Assembly (NCBI GenBank): GCA_002423615.1
Contig: DIKO01000060.1
Coordinates: 1 to 45,156, forward strand
Direction of reading: 5' to 3'
DNA length: 45,156 nucleotides
Origin: Desulfobacteraceae bacterium UBA5616
GTDB lineage: Bacteria; Desulfobacterota; Desulfobacteria; Desulfobacterales; UBA5616
Every line of letters begins with the position of its first letter. The first letter of the stretch is position 1. The notes under the pieces are model-generated. The model made no database searches and was not told where the DNA came from. It saw nothing but the letters and a program-made list of their open reading frames with translations. The translations under genes were made by a program, and so were the position numbers. Positions 16,076 through 24,997 of the stretch are shown here, piece by piece.

Positions 16076-17848
16076 ATGAAGGTTCTGGTTGTCGGTGGTG
16101 GCGGAAGAGAGCATGCATTGGTATGGAAAATCGCCCAGAGCCCGGAAGTCACCCAAATATTCTGTGCCCCCGGAAATGCCGGGATTGCGGAATCAGCCAC
16201 GTGCGTTCCCATTAAGGCGGAAGATGTGGATGCTTTGGTGGGATTCGCCGTGAGAGAAGGGATTGATCTTGCCGTTATCGGCCCTGAAGCCCCGCTGTCC
16301 ATGGGAATTACGGACCTTCTTGAGGAAAAGGGCATCCGGGTGTTCGGCGCCTGCCGGAAAGCCGCCCGGATTGAGGCCAGCAAATCCTTTGCCAAGGCCC
16401 TGATGGAAAAATATGACATCCCCACCGCAGAAGGAAAGAGTTTCACCCGGTTTAAGCCGGCCGAGGAGTATATCCGGAAGATGGGCGCCCCCATTGTGGT
16501 CAAGGCCGACGGGCTGGCCGCAGGAAAGGGGGTGATCGTCTGTGATACAGAGAAACAGGCGATGGATGCGCTGAGGGAAATCATGATGAACAAGGCCTTT
16601 GGCGATGCAGGTAAAAAAGTGGTCATAGAAGAGTGCCTCAAAGGTGAAGAGGCCTCATTTCTGGCGTTTACCGACGGCCAAACCGTTTTGCCCCTTCCTT
16701 CGTCCCAGGACCACAAAGCCGTATTTGACAACGACCAGGGTCCCAATACCGGCGGCATGGGGGCTTATTCCCCGGCTCCCGTGGTGGACCGGCTGGTTCA
16801 CCGGAAAATTATGAACGAAATCATGATCCCGACGGTCCGGGCCATGGCTGCCGAGGGATGCCCGTATAAGGGCGTATTATACGCAGGTTTAATGATTGAA
16901 GACGGAAAGGCCAGGGTTCTGGAGTTTAACGGACGGTTCGGAGATCCCGAGGCCCAGCCCCTCTTGATCCGGTTGAAAAACGATATTGTCCCCATCATGA
17001 ACGCGGTTATAGACGGCACCCTGAATCAGATCAAACTCGACATTGATCCCCGCTCTTCCGTTTGCGTGGTCATGGCTTCCGGGGGATACCCCGGGTCTTA
17101 TCACAAAGGAAGTCCCATATCGGGACTGGATCAGGCCAAGCGGATGAAAGACGTAGCTGTGTTTCATGCGGGAACGGATAAAAAGGACGGAAAGATCGTC
17201 ACCGCAGGTGGCCGGGTCCTGGGGGTGACCGCCCTTGGTGATACTGTTGAAAAAGCCATTGAAAGAGCTTACCAGGCGGTTTCCAGAATATCCTGGGACC
17301 GGGTTTTTTATCGCAAAGACATCGGGCAAAAGGCCGTTAAACGATTAAACCGCGTTCCGGATGTGGGAATCGTCATGGGCAGCGAGTCGGATCTGGCAGT
17401 CATGGACGAGGCGGCCAGGATGCTGGCCCGGTTCGGCGTTTCCTATGAAATCACCGTGGCCTCAGCCCATCGCAGCCCCCGGCGGGCCATGGAATTTGCA
17501 GCCAATGCCCAAAAAAGGGGAATGAAAATCATCATCGCGGGTGCCGGGCATGCGGCCCATTTGGCCGGTGTTATGGCAGCCCACACCACCCTGCCGGTGA
17601 TCGGGGTCCCGATCGATTCGTCCTGCTTGAACGGGGTGGATGCCTTGTACGCAACGGTGCAGATGCCACCGGGAGTCCCCGTAGCCACTGTTTCCATCGG
17701 CAAATCCGGTGGCCGGAACGCCGGTATCCTGGCCGTCCAGATTCTGGCTGTTTCCGATGGGTCCCTTCAGGAAAAATTGATCCGGTTCAAACAGGAAATG
17801 GCCGAAGAAGTGGAACTAAAAGCCAAAAAAATAAATGCACCCCAATAA
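16076..17848 (+). CDS. Fused phosphoribosylamine--glycine ligase / N5-CAIR mutase (PurD-PurE)
   Basis: One uninterrupted 590-codon frame carries two purine enzymes. Residues 1 to about 424 are PurD: VLVVGGGGREHALVWKIA, KADGLAAGKGVIVC, DHKAVFDNDQGPNTGGMGAY and EFNGRFGDPEAQPLL of the ATP-grasp fold. Residues about 427-590 are PurE: VGIVMGSESDLAVM, ASAHRSPRRAM, AGAGHAAHLAGVMAAHTTLP and GVPIDSSCLNGVDALYATVQMPPG. The first makes GAR from phosphoribosylamine; the second moves the carboxyl group of N5-CAIR to give CAIR. The two are non-consecutive steps of the pathway. Separate but adjacent purD and purE genes are the usual state; the fusion has only a short linker. The tsaC-like gene overlaps its end by 14 bases. 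Confidence 0.95.
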   Translation: MKVLVVGGGGREHALVWKIAQSPEVTQIFCAPGNAGIAESATCVPIKAEDVDALVGFAVREGIDLAVIGPEAPLSMGITDLLEEKGIRVFGACRKAARIEASKSFAKALMEKYDIPTAEGKSFTRFKPAEEYIRKMGAPIVVKADGLAAGKGVIVCDTEKQAMDALREIMMNKAFGDAGKKVVIEECLKGEEASFLAFTDGQTVLPLPSSQDHKAVFDNDQGPNTGGMGAYSPAPVVDRLVHRKIMNEIMIPTVRAMAAEGCPYKGVLYAGLMIEDGKARVLEFNGRFGDPEAQPLLIRLKNDIVPIMNAVIDGTLNQIKLDIDPRSSVCVVMASGGYPGSYHKGSPISGLDQAKRMKDVAVFHAGTDKKDGKIVTAGGRVLGVTALGDTVEKAIERAYQAVSRISWDRVFYRKDIGQKAVKRLNRVPDVGIVMGSESDLAVMDEAARMLARFGVSYEITVASAHRSPRRAMEFAANAQKRGMKIIIAGAGHAAHLAGVMAAHTTLPVIGVPIDSSCLNGVDALYATVQMPPGVPVATVSIGKSGGRNAGILAVQILAVSDGSLQEKLIRFKQEMAEEVELKAKKINAPQ

Positions 17849-18482
17849 TTTACCGGTTTTTCCCATCGACCCTTTGCATCCCCAGTCGGAGGTTATCGAC
17901 AAGGCGGTGCACATTTTAAGAGCCGGCGGCGTTGTCATGTTTCCCGCCATGGGACTTTACGGCCTGGCTGCGGATGCGGGTAATGCCCGGGCCGTTGAGA
18001 AAGTTTATCGGCTCAAGCAAAGGCCCGCGGATAAGCCGGTGCTGGTTCTCATTGCCGATATCGGTGAATTGGACAATCTGGTGACCCATATTCCGGATGC
18101 GGCTTGGAGATTGATAACAAAACTGTGGCCCGGAGGCGTGACCCTTATTTTTCACGCTAAAAAAACGGTTTCGGAACGACTCACAGCCGGGACGGGTAAA
18201 ATCGGCGTTCGCATGCCCGTTCATCCCGTCGCCATGGCCTTGTGCCGGAAAATGGGCCGTCCCATCACCGGTACCAGCGCCAATATTTCGGGTGAAAAAG
18301 GGTGGAGTGATATCGGGGAGATGGATATTTCCATCGCTTATAAGCTGGATCTCATCCTGAATGCCGGTCCTCTTTCCGGAGGATCGGTTTCAACCGTAGT
18401 GGATGTGACGGTTGACCCTCCGGCAGTGTTGAGGGTCGGAAGGGTTTCGGAAATACAGATCCTGTCCGCAATCGTTCCATAA
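17835..18482 (+). CDS. L-threonylcarbamoyladenylate synthase (YrdC/TsaC family)
   Basis: The 215-residue protein is a YrdC-type domain without the extra Sua5 domain. Visible family segments are VMFPAMGLYGLAADAGNARAVEKVYRLKQRPADKPVLVLI (about 35-75), LWPGGVTLIFHAK, and GVRMPVHPVAMALCRKMGRPITGTSANISG (about 122-151). It makes threonylcarbamoyl-AMP from threonine, bicarbonate and ATP for the t6A modification of tRNA; a YciO-type homologue of unknown role is the alternative. Its ATG lies inside the last codons of purDE, so translation is probably coupled. Confidence 0.88.
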   Translation: MHPNNLPVFPIDPLHPQSEVIDKAVHILRAGGVVMFPAMGLYGLAADAGNARAVEKVYRLKQRPADKPVLVLIADIGELDNLVTHIPDAAWRLITKLWPGGVTLIFHAKKTVSERLTAGTGKIGVRMPVHPVAMALCRKMGRPITGTSANISGEKGWSDIGEMDISIAYKLDLILNAGPLSGGSVSTVVDVTVDPPAVLRVGRVSEIQILSAIVP

Positions 18483-18557
18483 TAATATTTTAGTCGGGAT
18501 AAAATTCAGAGAGATAAACCAGGGAATCGATCCGGCAGGAATCCATGGATTCGGGGG

Positions 18558-18950
18558 TCAGGATGCCTCGATTTCCTGTAAAATGGAGTTGAAAACTTCA
18601 CACTCCTTGCAAAGCTGAATTTTTTCGTTCCAGCTTTTCTGGGGCTGTCCGTGGCAGATGGTGCCGTTAATGAACCAGCAATATTGCCCGGCGTTGAACT
18701 TCCAGGCAGGGCAATTTCTTTTTTTCAGGGGCGTACATTTCAGAATTTTCCAGCAGGCCTTTTGGCTTTCCGGTTTTCGCAGTGCCTGCGAGGCCAGGAA
18801 ATAGATCTGTCTTTCAACATCCACGGGAATCACACGCCACCCCTGTTCATAGCTGTGTATGGCTTTTATGGATTTCCCCAACAATTCGGACATCTCTTTC
18901 TGGGTTTTTTTTAACTTTTTCCGAAAATATGAAAACTCCTGTTTATCCAT
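18558..18950 (-). CDS. HTH (XRE-like) protein with Cys-rich C-terminus
   Basis: The 130-residue protein joins an N-terminal helix-turn-helix (about 8-45: FRKKLKKTQKEMSELLGKS followed by IKAIHSYEQGWR, a Cro/CI-type pattern) to a C-terminal part with seven Cys (66, 72, 80, 91, 99, 114, 117) in the pattern ACWKILKC, RNCPAW, QYCWF, TICHG and LCKECEVF. The Cys spacing suggests metal or Fe-S binding, so the protein may be a redox- or metal-responsive regulator. Similar CPAW/CW segments occur in many delta-proteobacterial proteins of unknown function. It stands alone, convergent to the tsaC-like gene. Confidence 0.75.
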   Translation of the reverse strand: MDKQEFSYFRKKLKKTQKEMSELLGKSIKAIHSYEQGWRVIPVDVERQIYFLASQALRKPESQKACWKILKCTPLKKRNCPAWKFNAGQYCWFINGTICHGQPQKSWNEKIQLCKECEVFNSILQEIEAS

Positions 18951-19038
18951 TCCGCTTCCCTCTGATGGTTTTCAAATGTTAGACGGTTGCATCATTTCCA
19001 CAATGTGGCATATTCGTCAAGAACTATCTTGCCCTGGT

Positions 19039-19440
19039 TTATCCGGTTTCTTCCATTTTATCCCTGTACCCGGACAAGGCCAGATAAAACGCCCCCACCG
19101 CCAGTTCGGCGCAATGGGTTTCATGGGAGGGCAGGGTTTCCAGATATTCAATGATCATTTCAGGAGTGATTTCCCAGGCTCCTTCAAGGCTTTTTCCTTC
19201 GCCTAAACGGGCTACGGTGTTGGCACAGGCGTTGGTGTTCAAACAACCGTCCGTAGAGAAGGAAATGGATTGCAGATGATTGTCCCGTATCGACAAATAA
19301 AATTCAACGGAATCCCCGCAATCTCCTGTTTTTTTGCCATGGGCATCCGGATTTTCAACTATTTCGTGCCGTTGGGAGTCAAGTGCCATTTCAAGATATT
19401 TCAAAGAATGGTGCTCCCAGAAATCGAATTGATCTTTCAT
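19039..19440 (-). CDS. IscU/NifU-like Fe-S cluster scaffold protein
   Basis: The 133-residue product resembles the NifU N-terminal/IscU fold. It keeps the three ligand Cys and the neighbouring Asp in the correct order: C41 and D43 in GDCGDSVEFYL, C66 in TDGCLNTNAC, and C110 in HETHCAELA. The extra C72 is seen in many bacterial homologues outside isc operons. It would hold a nascent cluster before transfer. No cysteine desulfurase or other isc/suf gene is next to it. The gene is single, about 80 bases from the HTH gene on the same strand. Confidence 0.85.
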   Translation of the reverse strand: MKDQFDFWEHHSLKYLEMALDSQRHEIVENPDAHGKKTGDCGDSVEFYLSIRDNHLQSISFSTDGCLNTNACANTVARLGEGKSLEGAWEITPEMIIEYLETLPSHETHCAELAVGAFYLALSGYRDKMEETG

Positions 19441-19532
19441 TTTTGATGGCCCCGTAAAAAGTCGGTAAAAATTTTATCTCAAATCTACCACAAACCGGTG
19501 CATACCGGAAAAAAAACAAAAACTCAATAAAA

Positions 19533-19563
19533 AAGACTAACCGGCACAATGCCGGTTAGTCTT
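19533..19563 (-). terminator. Intrinsic terminator for minus-strand transcription
   Basis: AAGACTAACCGGC (19533-19545) and GCCGGTTAGTCTT (19551-19563) form a perfect 13-bp stem around a 5-base loop. On the minus strand the stem is followed by TTTTTT, so it should end transcripts coming from the radical SAM operon. On the plus strand it sits only two bases before a strong purine-rich ribosome binding site. Confidence 0.8.
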
Positions 19564-19579
19564 GGAGAGGAGAAAAAAG

Positions 19580-19678
19580 ATGAAGAAATATTTTGGTTTC
19601 GCTATTCCTATTGCAAGTCCCCTGCCAAAATATGAATGTTTTTCATTAAAAAGCCGACTATTTTTTTATAATAATTAA
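19580..19678 (+). CDS. Possible 32-residue small ORF
   Basis: ATG 19580 to TAA 19676-19678 encodes a 32-residue peptide beginning MKKYFGFAIPIASP. An unusually good ribosome binding site (GGAGAGGAG, 7 bases before the ATG) supports translation. The N-terminus looks like the start of a signal peptide that was cut short, so it may be the remnant of a longer gene. The region is AT-rich. No homologue is recognised. Confidence 0.3.
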   Translation: MKKYFGFAIPIASPLPKYECFSLKSRLFFYNN

Positions 19679-19692
19679 ATCAAATAGTTACA

Positions 19693-20142
19693 TTATTTTT
19701 TCAGCAGCTCCCGCTCCAGACTGATCTTAATTGAAGGGTTAACAAAACCCGGCTGGTTCAAAATTTTAAACCGCCCGAAATTTAAAAAGCAGCAACATCC
19801 CAGAATTACACAGAAATTAATAATTTTGAAAAATTCATAATCTTGAACCCCAAATCTCCCGTTTGTAAACAGCACGTGTTTTTCTAAAATCTTCATCATC
19901 TGAAATCGGGGATCCTGAAATAAATGGGACGTCAATCTTTTTTGGAATAATTTTTCTGGTTTAATTACAAATAGGTAAAGGATAAATACCCTCTCCTGGG
20001 ATTGCCGCCCTTTTTCCCCGGGGGAGCCTATCGTTTTTTCAGGAAACGGGATGTGGTTCAAAAACTTAAACTTTCCGTCCAAATTCCGCCGGCAACGGGC
20101 AACGATTTCCATCTCACCCGCCTTCCTCGACCGCAATATCAT
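19693..20142 (-). CDS. Hypothetical protein, weakly supported
   Basis: This 149-codon frame starts in an ATGA overlap with the stop of the radical SAM gene, which favours a coupled downstream gene. The product is basic, with one hydrophobic Cys-rich segment (FFKIINFCVILGCCCFLNF, about 104-122). I recognise no family. The base composition is more AT-rich than in neighbouring genes and the codon use looks less regular, so it may be a decayed gene or a chance frame. Confidence 0.35.
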   Translation of the reverse strand: MILRSRKAGEMEIVARCRRNLDGKFKFLNHIPFPEKTIGSPGEKGRQSQERVFILYLFVIKPEKLFQKRLTSHLFQDPRFQMMKILEKHVLFTNGRFGVQDYEFFKIINFCVILGCCCFLNFGRFKILNQPGFVNPSIKISLERELLKK

Positions 20143-21767
20143 GTTCCGGAGCCTTTAAATGGGACTTCTTTAAGTCCATTTAAAAAATTCCGGGTCATCT
20201 CCAGGGAGACAAGATGTTCATAGGCCCGTCCTTCCCTGGAAATTCCACGGATCTTTCCATCATGAAAAAACCAGCTCAGTATTCTCATCCCCAGATCCAT
20301 TCTGCTTTCCATGGGCAATCGACTTTTTTCATCAAAGGGTTCGGGTTCGGGCAGTGTTTTGTCCATGTCCTTCAGCAGTTTCATAAAATTCAGAATTCTG
20401 GCAAGACGTAAAAGCGTTATGGCGTCTTCCCGCTTTGTCCGATGGGATATGGGAATTACCGAGGATCTCATCAATTCAAATTCCCCGGGTAATATATTTA
20501 ATCGGCGGCACTGTTCGAAGTCAGGGCTTCCCGGCGCGGGATAATAAATGGAGAGCCCCACCAGGACCCTTTTCCCGGCAAGGTAAAGCAGGTCATTTAC
20601 GGAATCTTCCGGCTGCTGATCCGGCGCACCCGCAATTAGATATCCCACGGCGTTGAGTCCGAATTTTTCCCCCCGGGAGAGGATCGATTCAAAAGCCCTG
20701 CGCACATCCGGGCGGCGAAATCGTATGAGTTGTTCGGTCCGGGTCGTGCACAGGGATAAATTCAGGGTCTTAAATCCCGCTTCCTTCATGGCGGCCATAA
20801 TTTCTTCATCCAGTGTCGGGGCATAAAGCCCGTTCATGGCCCGCAGCTCCATATTGAGCCTTCCGAAGCGAAGGATTATTTGATTCAATAATTCAATGAA
20901 CCATTTTTTATCCATGGAAAGGTTCTCATCCTCGAAATCGATCAGGCCGACATCGTTCCTGGAAATTGCCTGATCGATCTCGGCAATGATGGGCTCCACC
21001 TTCCTCCTTCTGTATGGGAAAACGGATGAGGCATTCACGGCGCAGTAGGTACAGTTCATGGGACATCCCCGGGCCGCTGTGATGACCAGGGTGCCCCTGT
21101 TCTTTCTCCGGTAAAAGGAATCCTTGATCAGATGGACCGCCGGCAGCGGATACTGATCCGGGTTTTCCATGACGACCGGGGCCTTGAGAATAAAGGATGT
21201 TTTGTTTTTCCGATACCCGATGCCGGGTATCTGGTCCACAGGCAAGCCTTTTTGAACGGCTCTGGCCAGCAGGCAAATAGATACCTCGCCCTCTCCACGG
21301 ATAACGTAATCCACCGCCTCACACGCCAGTGCGCTTTCCGGAAGATGGGTGGGATGATGCCCGCCCAAAACAATCTTGCAGCCGGGAAGGCATTTTTTTA
21401 CGATCCTGGCCGTTTCCAGGGCATCCTCGCTATAGGCGGTAAACAAGGATGAAATGCCCACGAGGAAAGCGCCTGATGCTTTCGCACGTTTTCCGATATA
21501 TTCAAAACTGTAACCGTAATGCCGGTAATCATGGAACAGCCCGAATGGAGATTTATCGTCGCATCCGTAGTATGGCGTTAAATAGGCCATTGAATCCGGC
21601 CAGTTGAGTATCCGTGATTTGTCTACGGCCAGGGCGTCGAACAGCTCAACATGAAAACCGTCCCGGATCAGGGTTGCGGCAATGCAGGATAAGCCATAGG
21701 GAATGGTGCGTTTCAGGGTCAGGTAAAAATCCCTTATGGGAGGTTGTATGAGAAGGATATCGCTCAT
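20139..21767 (-). CDS. B12-binding-domain radical SAM protein
   Basis: The 542-residue protein has an N-terminal cobalamin-binding-type domain (about 1-165: ILLIQPP, GLSCIAATLIRDGFHVELFDA, KIVLGGHHPTHLPE, VDYVIRGEGE) and a radical SAM core with ARGCPMNCTYCAVN carrying C235, C239 and C242 for the SAM-bound 4Fe-4S cluster. A C-terminal region (about 400-540) is family-specific. Relatives modify lipids, antibiotics, tetrapyrroles or tRNA; no substrate can be assigned. It has its own start region divergent from the Ehr-type gene cluster, and the last codons contain an inverted repeat (20151-20183). Confidence 0.88.
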   Translation of the reverse strand: MSDILLIQPPIRDFYLTLKRTIPYGLSCIAATLIRDGFHVELFDALAVDKSRILNWPDSMAYLTPYYGCDDKSPFGLFHDYRHYGYSFEYIGKRAKASGAFLVGISSLFTAYSEDALETARIVKKCLPGCKIVLGGHHPTHLPESALACEAVDYVIRGEGEVSICLLARAVQKGLPVDQIPGIGYRKNKTSFILKAPVVMENPDQYPLPAVHLIKDSFYRRKNRGTLVITAARGCPMNCTYCAVNASSVFPYRRRKVEPIIAEIDQAISRNDVGLIDFEDENLSMDKKWFIELLNQIILRFGRLNMELRAMNGLYAPTLDEEIMAAMKEAGFKTLNLSLCTTRTEQLIRFRRPDVRRAFESILSRGEKFGLNAVGYLIAGAPDQQPEDSVNDLLYLAGKRVLVGLSIYYPAPGSPDFEQCRRLNILPGEFELMRSSVIPISHRTKREDAITLLRLARILNFMKLLKDMDKTLPEPEPFDEKSRLPMESRMDLGMRILSWFFHDGKIRGISREGRAYEHLVSLEMTRNFLNGLKEVPFKGSGT

Positions 21768-21926
21768 GGCCGGGCCGCCAAACAGGGATGAGGTGTTCGG
21801 GAAGGTTCCCGCCCGGGCAAACGCGCGGGAACAGGGTCATCATCCGGTTGCCGGTTCAAATCGTGCCCTCCTCCTGACGTGTGAAATTGTCCGCCCGTGG
21901 GACGTCTTATTTCATCTATATACAAA

Positions 21927-21955
21927 TTGAAATGGGCAAAGCAAGCGCGTATTCG
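21927..21955 (+). promoter_or_regulatory. Candidate promoter of the Ehr-type operon
   Basis: TTGAAA (21927-21932, five of six matches), a 17-base spacer and TATTCG (21950-21955, three of six) lie in the region between the radical SAM gene and the membrane-complex genes. The remainder of 21768-22038 shows nothing else recognisable. Confidence 0.35.
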
Positions 21956-22068
21956 TTTTTCCCTTTGCCTCTTGCTGAATTATGCATTAAAAAAAAATTG
22001 CATCTTTCCCGCCATATGGGTTAAAAGGCCGGGGATTGATGAATTCAACGCGTGCAAAAGGGATGAAT

Positions 22069-24027
22069 ATGGATCTTTTTTTTCTTTCACTGGTGCTGAT
22101 CCTGCTCGGAGGCACTTTAGCCCCGATTTTCAACCGGCGATTCACCTTGATGAAGCTTATCGCGGTGATAACCCTATGCGCCGGTTGTCTTCTGGGTCTG
22201 GTTGACGCCGGTTCAAAGCTCATTCATGGAGGATCTTATCGGTATGCGTTTGCCTATCTGAATGCCCTGTCCCTGGAATTTCAAATCGACGCGCTTTCCG
22301 CTTTTTTTCTGACGACAATATTTTTCATATGCTTTTGTTCATTGATTTACAGCTTCCATTATTTGAACAATGCCGAAAAAGCGTTCAGAATTTCCGTGAA
22401 TTATATGCTCTTCAGTCTCTTGATGATTTCCATGGCCCTTGTGGTGGCGGCCGGCAACATCATCGCTTTTCTGGTCTCCTGGGAAATCATGTCCCTGTCC
22501 TCTTTTTTCCTTGTGATTTACAATTATGCGTCCTCGGAAAACAGGCAGGCCGGACGCCTGTATTTTATTTTCTCCCATGTGGGCGCCATGTTCATACTAT
22601 CTGCGTTCGCCATTATTTATCAGCATACCGGCAAATTCGGCTTCATCGATGCTGCCTCCCTTTCCCACGGCGCAAAACTTCTGGTATTTATTTTTTCCTT
22701 TATCGGATTCGGGTCAAAAGCCGGTGTTTTCCCCCTTCATATCTGGCTTCCCCATGCCCATCCAGCCGCACCGAGTCACATTTCGGCCGTGATGTCGGGC
22801 GTAATGATCAAAACGGGAATTTACGGGATTTTCCGGATGTACGCCATCCTGGAATTACACACCCCGGTATTCGGGAGCATAGTTCTTTCGGCGGGCATTG
22901 TTTCAGGGATTCTCGGCGTGGTGTACGCCCTGGGCCAGCATGACCTGAAACGGCTTCTGGCCTATCACAGTGTTGAAAATATCGGCATCATCCTCATGGG
23001 CATGGGCATCGGCATGCTGGGGGTTTCATCGGGCAAACCCGTGATGGCCGTTCTGGGTTTTGCCGGCTCGCTGCTCCATGTGCTGAATCATTCGATCTTC
23101 AAGTCCCTCCTGTTTATGGGAGCGGGAATGGTTCTGCAGAAGACGGGAACAAGCTCCATTGATGTTCTGGGGGGTCTTCTTAAAAAAATGAGAATCACCG
23201 GGACAACCTTTCTCATCGGTTCCCTGGCGATTGCGGGTCTACCCCCATTCAACGGATTTATAAGTGAATTCATTATTTACCTGGGCGCTTTCAAGGGGGT
23301 TGTCTTGACCGGGATGACCTTCGTGTTAAGTCTTTTGGGTATCGTCGGTCTGGCGGTCATCGGCGGTCTGGCCCTCGCCTGCTTTACCAAGGTGACCGGG
23401 GTTGTTTTTCAGGGAGAGCCCAGAAGCCGCGCAGCGGAGAATGCAGACGAAAAAGGCGTTGCCATGCTGGTCCCGATGGTTATCCTTGCCGGAGCATGTG
23501 TGATGATCGGCGTATATCCGGAACCTTTCATCCTGATGGCGATCAGGGGAATTGATTCCCTCAACCTGGGTTACGCCGTCATCCCACTGGAAGGGTTTGT
23601 TGCGATTACGGGAAGTTTAACCCGGGCTGTAACCGCTTTTTTTGCAGTTGTCCTGGGGATATTCGCCTTACGGGTCTTTCTATACCGGGACAAAATCACA
23701 ACCCGTTCCTCAACATGGGGGTGCGGTTTCACCCGGCCGACCGCCAAAATGCAGTATACGGGGTCATCCTATGCGGCTTCGATTCTCTCTTTTTTCAAGC
23801 CCGTAGCGCCGCTTTCGGAACATCATCCGCGGATCAAGGGGATTTTTCCGGAAGAAACCCATTATTTCAGCCATGTCCATGATATCGCCGAGCGCTACAT
23901 GAAAAATCTGACCGTTATTCCAGTGATGGCCCTGTTCGATAAGCTCCGGTGGATTCAATACGGTGATATTCACCTGTATATCGGCTATATCCTCCTGGCC
24001 ATCATCGTTCTTCTGTTTTTTATTTAG
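22069..24027 (+). CDS. HyfB/NuoL-like antiporter-type subunit of an Ehr-type complex
   Basis: This roughly 650-residue polytopic protein belongs to the proton-translocating antiporter family of complex I and Hyf/Mrp complexes. Key segments are FLVSWEIMSLSSFFLVIYN, GVFPLHIWLPHAHPAAPSHISAVMSGVMIKTGIYGIFR and LLAYHSVENIGIILMGMG, which hold the conserved Glu, Lys and His of the proton channel. Length and C-terminal extension match HyfB. The start is uncertain: TTG 22036, ATG 22039, 22063 and 22069 are in frame; 22069 has AAAAGGG six bases upstream and begins just before the first membrane helix. First gene of a six-gene unit in the order B-C-E-F-G-I. Confidence 0.88.
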   Translation: MDLFFLSLVLILLGGTLAPIFNRRFTLMKLIAVITLCAGCLLGLVDAGSKLIHGGSYRYAFAYLNALSLEFQIDALSAFFLTTIFFICFCSLIYSFHYLNNAEKAFRISVNYMLFSLLMISMALVVAAGNIIAFLVSWEIMSLSSFFLVIYNYASSENRQAGRLYFIFSHVGAMFILSAFAIIYQHTGKFGFIDAASLSHGAKLLVFIFSFIGFGSKAGVFPLHIWLPHAHPAAPSHISAVMSGVMIKTGIYGIFRMYAILELHTPVFGSIVLSAGIVSGILGVVYALGQHDLKRLLAYHSVENIGIILMGMGIGMLGVSSGKPVMAVLGFAGSLLHVLNHSIFKSLLFMGAGMVLQKTGTSSIDVLGGLLKKMRITGTTFLIGSLAIAGLPPFNGFISEFIIYLGAFKGVVLTGMTFVLSLLGIVGLAVIGGLALACFTKVTGVVFQGEPRSRAAENADEKGVAMLVPMVILAGACVMIGVYPEPFILMAIRGIDSLNLGYAVIPLEGFVAITGSLTRAVTAFFAVVLGIFALRVFLYRDKITTRSSTWGCGFTRPTAKMQYTGSSYAASILSFFKPVAPLSEHHPRIKGIFPEETHYFSHVHDIAERYMKNLTVIPVMALFDKLRWIQYGDIHLYIGYILLAIIVLLFFI

Positions 24028-24079
24028 TGAACCGGACCGGATTTTAAAGGTGAACGGGCTTAATTTATAAGGTTAACTG

Positions 24080-24997
24080 ATGACACCCATTATTATTTTT
24101 ATACCGGCAATTCTGTCAGCGCCGTTTTTTCCGGCAATCATTCTCAAAGTAAAGGCATTTTTCGGCGGGAAAAAGGGGCCTCCTCTGCTGATCCAGTATT
24201 ACACCCTGGCCAAGCTCTTTAAAAAAGGCTCCGTTTACAGCACCAGCACCACTTATATTTTTAAACTCGGCCCCATGGTGTCTCTGAGTGCAGCCCTGAC
24301 CGCCCTTATGTTTCTGCCGATCTCCGGGGCCGCCCCTCTTTTCTCGTTCAAGGGGGATGTTCTTTTTGTCTTATACCTCCTGGGTCTGGGAAGATTTTTC
24401 ACCATCGCAGCCGCCCTGGACACTGCATCTCCATTTGAAGGTATGGGTGCAGCCCGGGAAGCCTATTTCCCCATTATCTGCGAGGCCACCACCTTCATGA
24501 TATTTATCCTGTTCTACCGACTCACCGGAGAACTTACGCTGGCCTCTTTTTTTTATGGAAACCACCCGCTGGAACTTTGGCGGGTTGCCGGTGCGCCCCT
24601 TGCTTTTGTCGTAACGGCCTTTTTCATTGTACTTCTTACTGAAAACGCAAGGGTCCCGGTGGATGACCCGGCCACCCATCTTGAACTGACCATGATCCAT
24701 GAGGTGATGGTTCTGGACCACAGCGGACCGGATTTCGGGTTTATCGAAATGGGGTCCTTCTGCAAATTGTTTTTTTATGCAGCCATTGTGTCGAGACTTG
24801 TTTTTCCGTTTGATCTGGGTCATCCGGCGATGAATCTCGCCGCCTTCAGCCTGATCATGCTGTTGATATACGCCGCTGTGGGCGTGATCGAGTCCGTCAT
24901 GGCACGTTACCGGATGGACAGGGTCCCCAAATTCGTGCTGACCTCTTTCGCCCTGGCCTTTGTTGCAACCATCATTACGCTGGAGTTCGTCAAATGA
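24080..24997 (+). CDS. HyfC/NuoH-like membrane subunit
   Basis: The 305-residue membrane protein is the NuoH/HyfC homologue that links the soluble arm to the membrane arm. Landmarks are GPPLLIQYYTLAKLFKK (about 34-50), GMGAAREAYFPIICEATTF (about 121-139), where Arg-Glu is conserved, and ENARVPVDDPATHLELTMIHEV (about 193-214), the acidic quinone-cavity-like loop. Length fits HyfC. The next gene starts inside its stop codon (ATGA), so the subunits are translationally coupled. Confidence 0.9.
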   Translation: MTPIIIFIPAILSAPFFPAIILKVKAFFGGKKGPPLLIQYYTLAKLFKKGSVYSTSTTYIFKLGPMVSLSAALTALMFLPISGAAPLFSFKGDVLFVLYLLGLGRFFTIAAALDTASPFEGMGAAREAYFPIICEATTFMIFILFYRLTGELTLASFFYGNHPLELWRVAGAPLAFVVTAFFIVLLTENARVPVDDPATHLELTMIHEVMVLDHSGPDFGFIEMGSFCKLFFYAAIVSRLVFPFDLGHPAMNLAAFSLIMLLIYAAVGVIESVMARYRMDRVPKFVLTSFALAFVATIITLEFVK

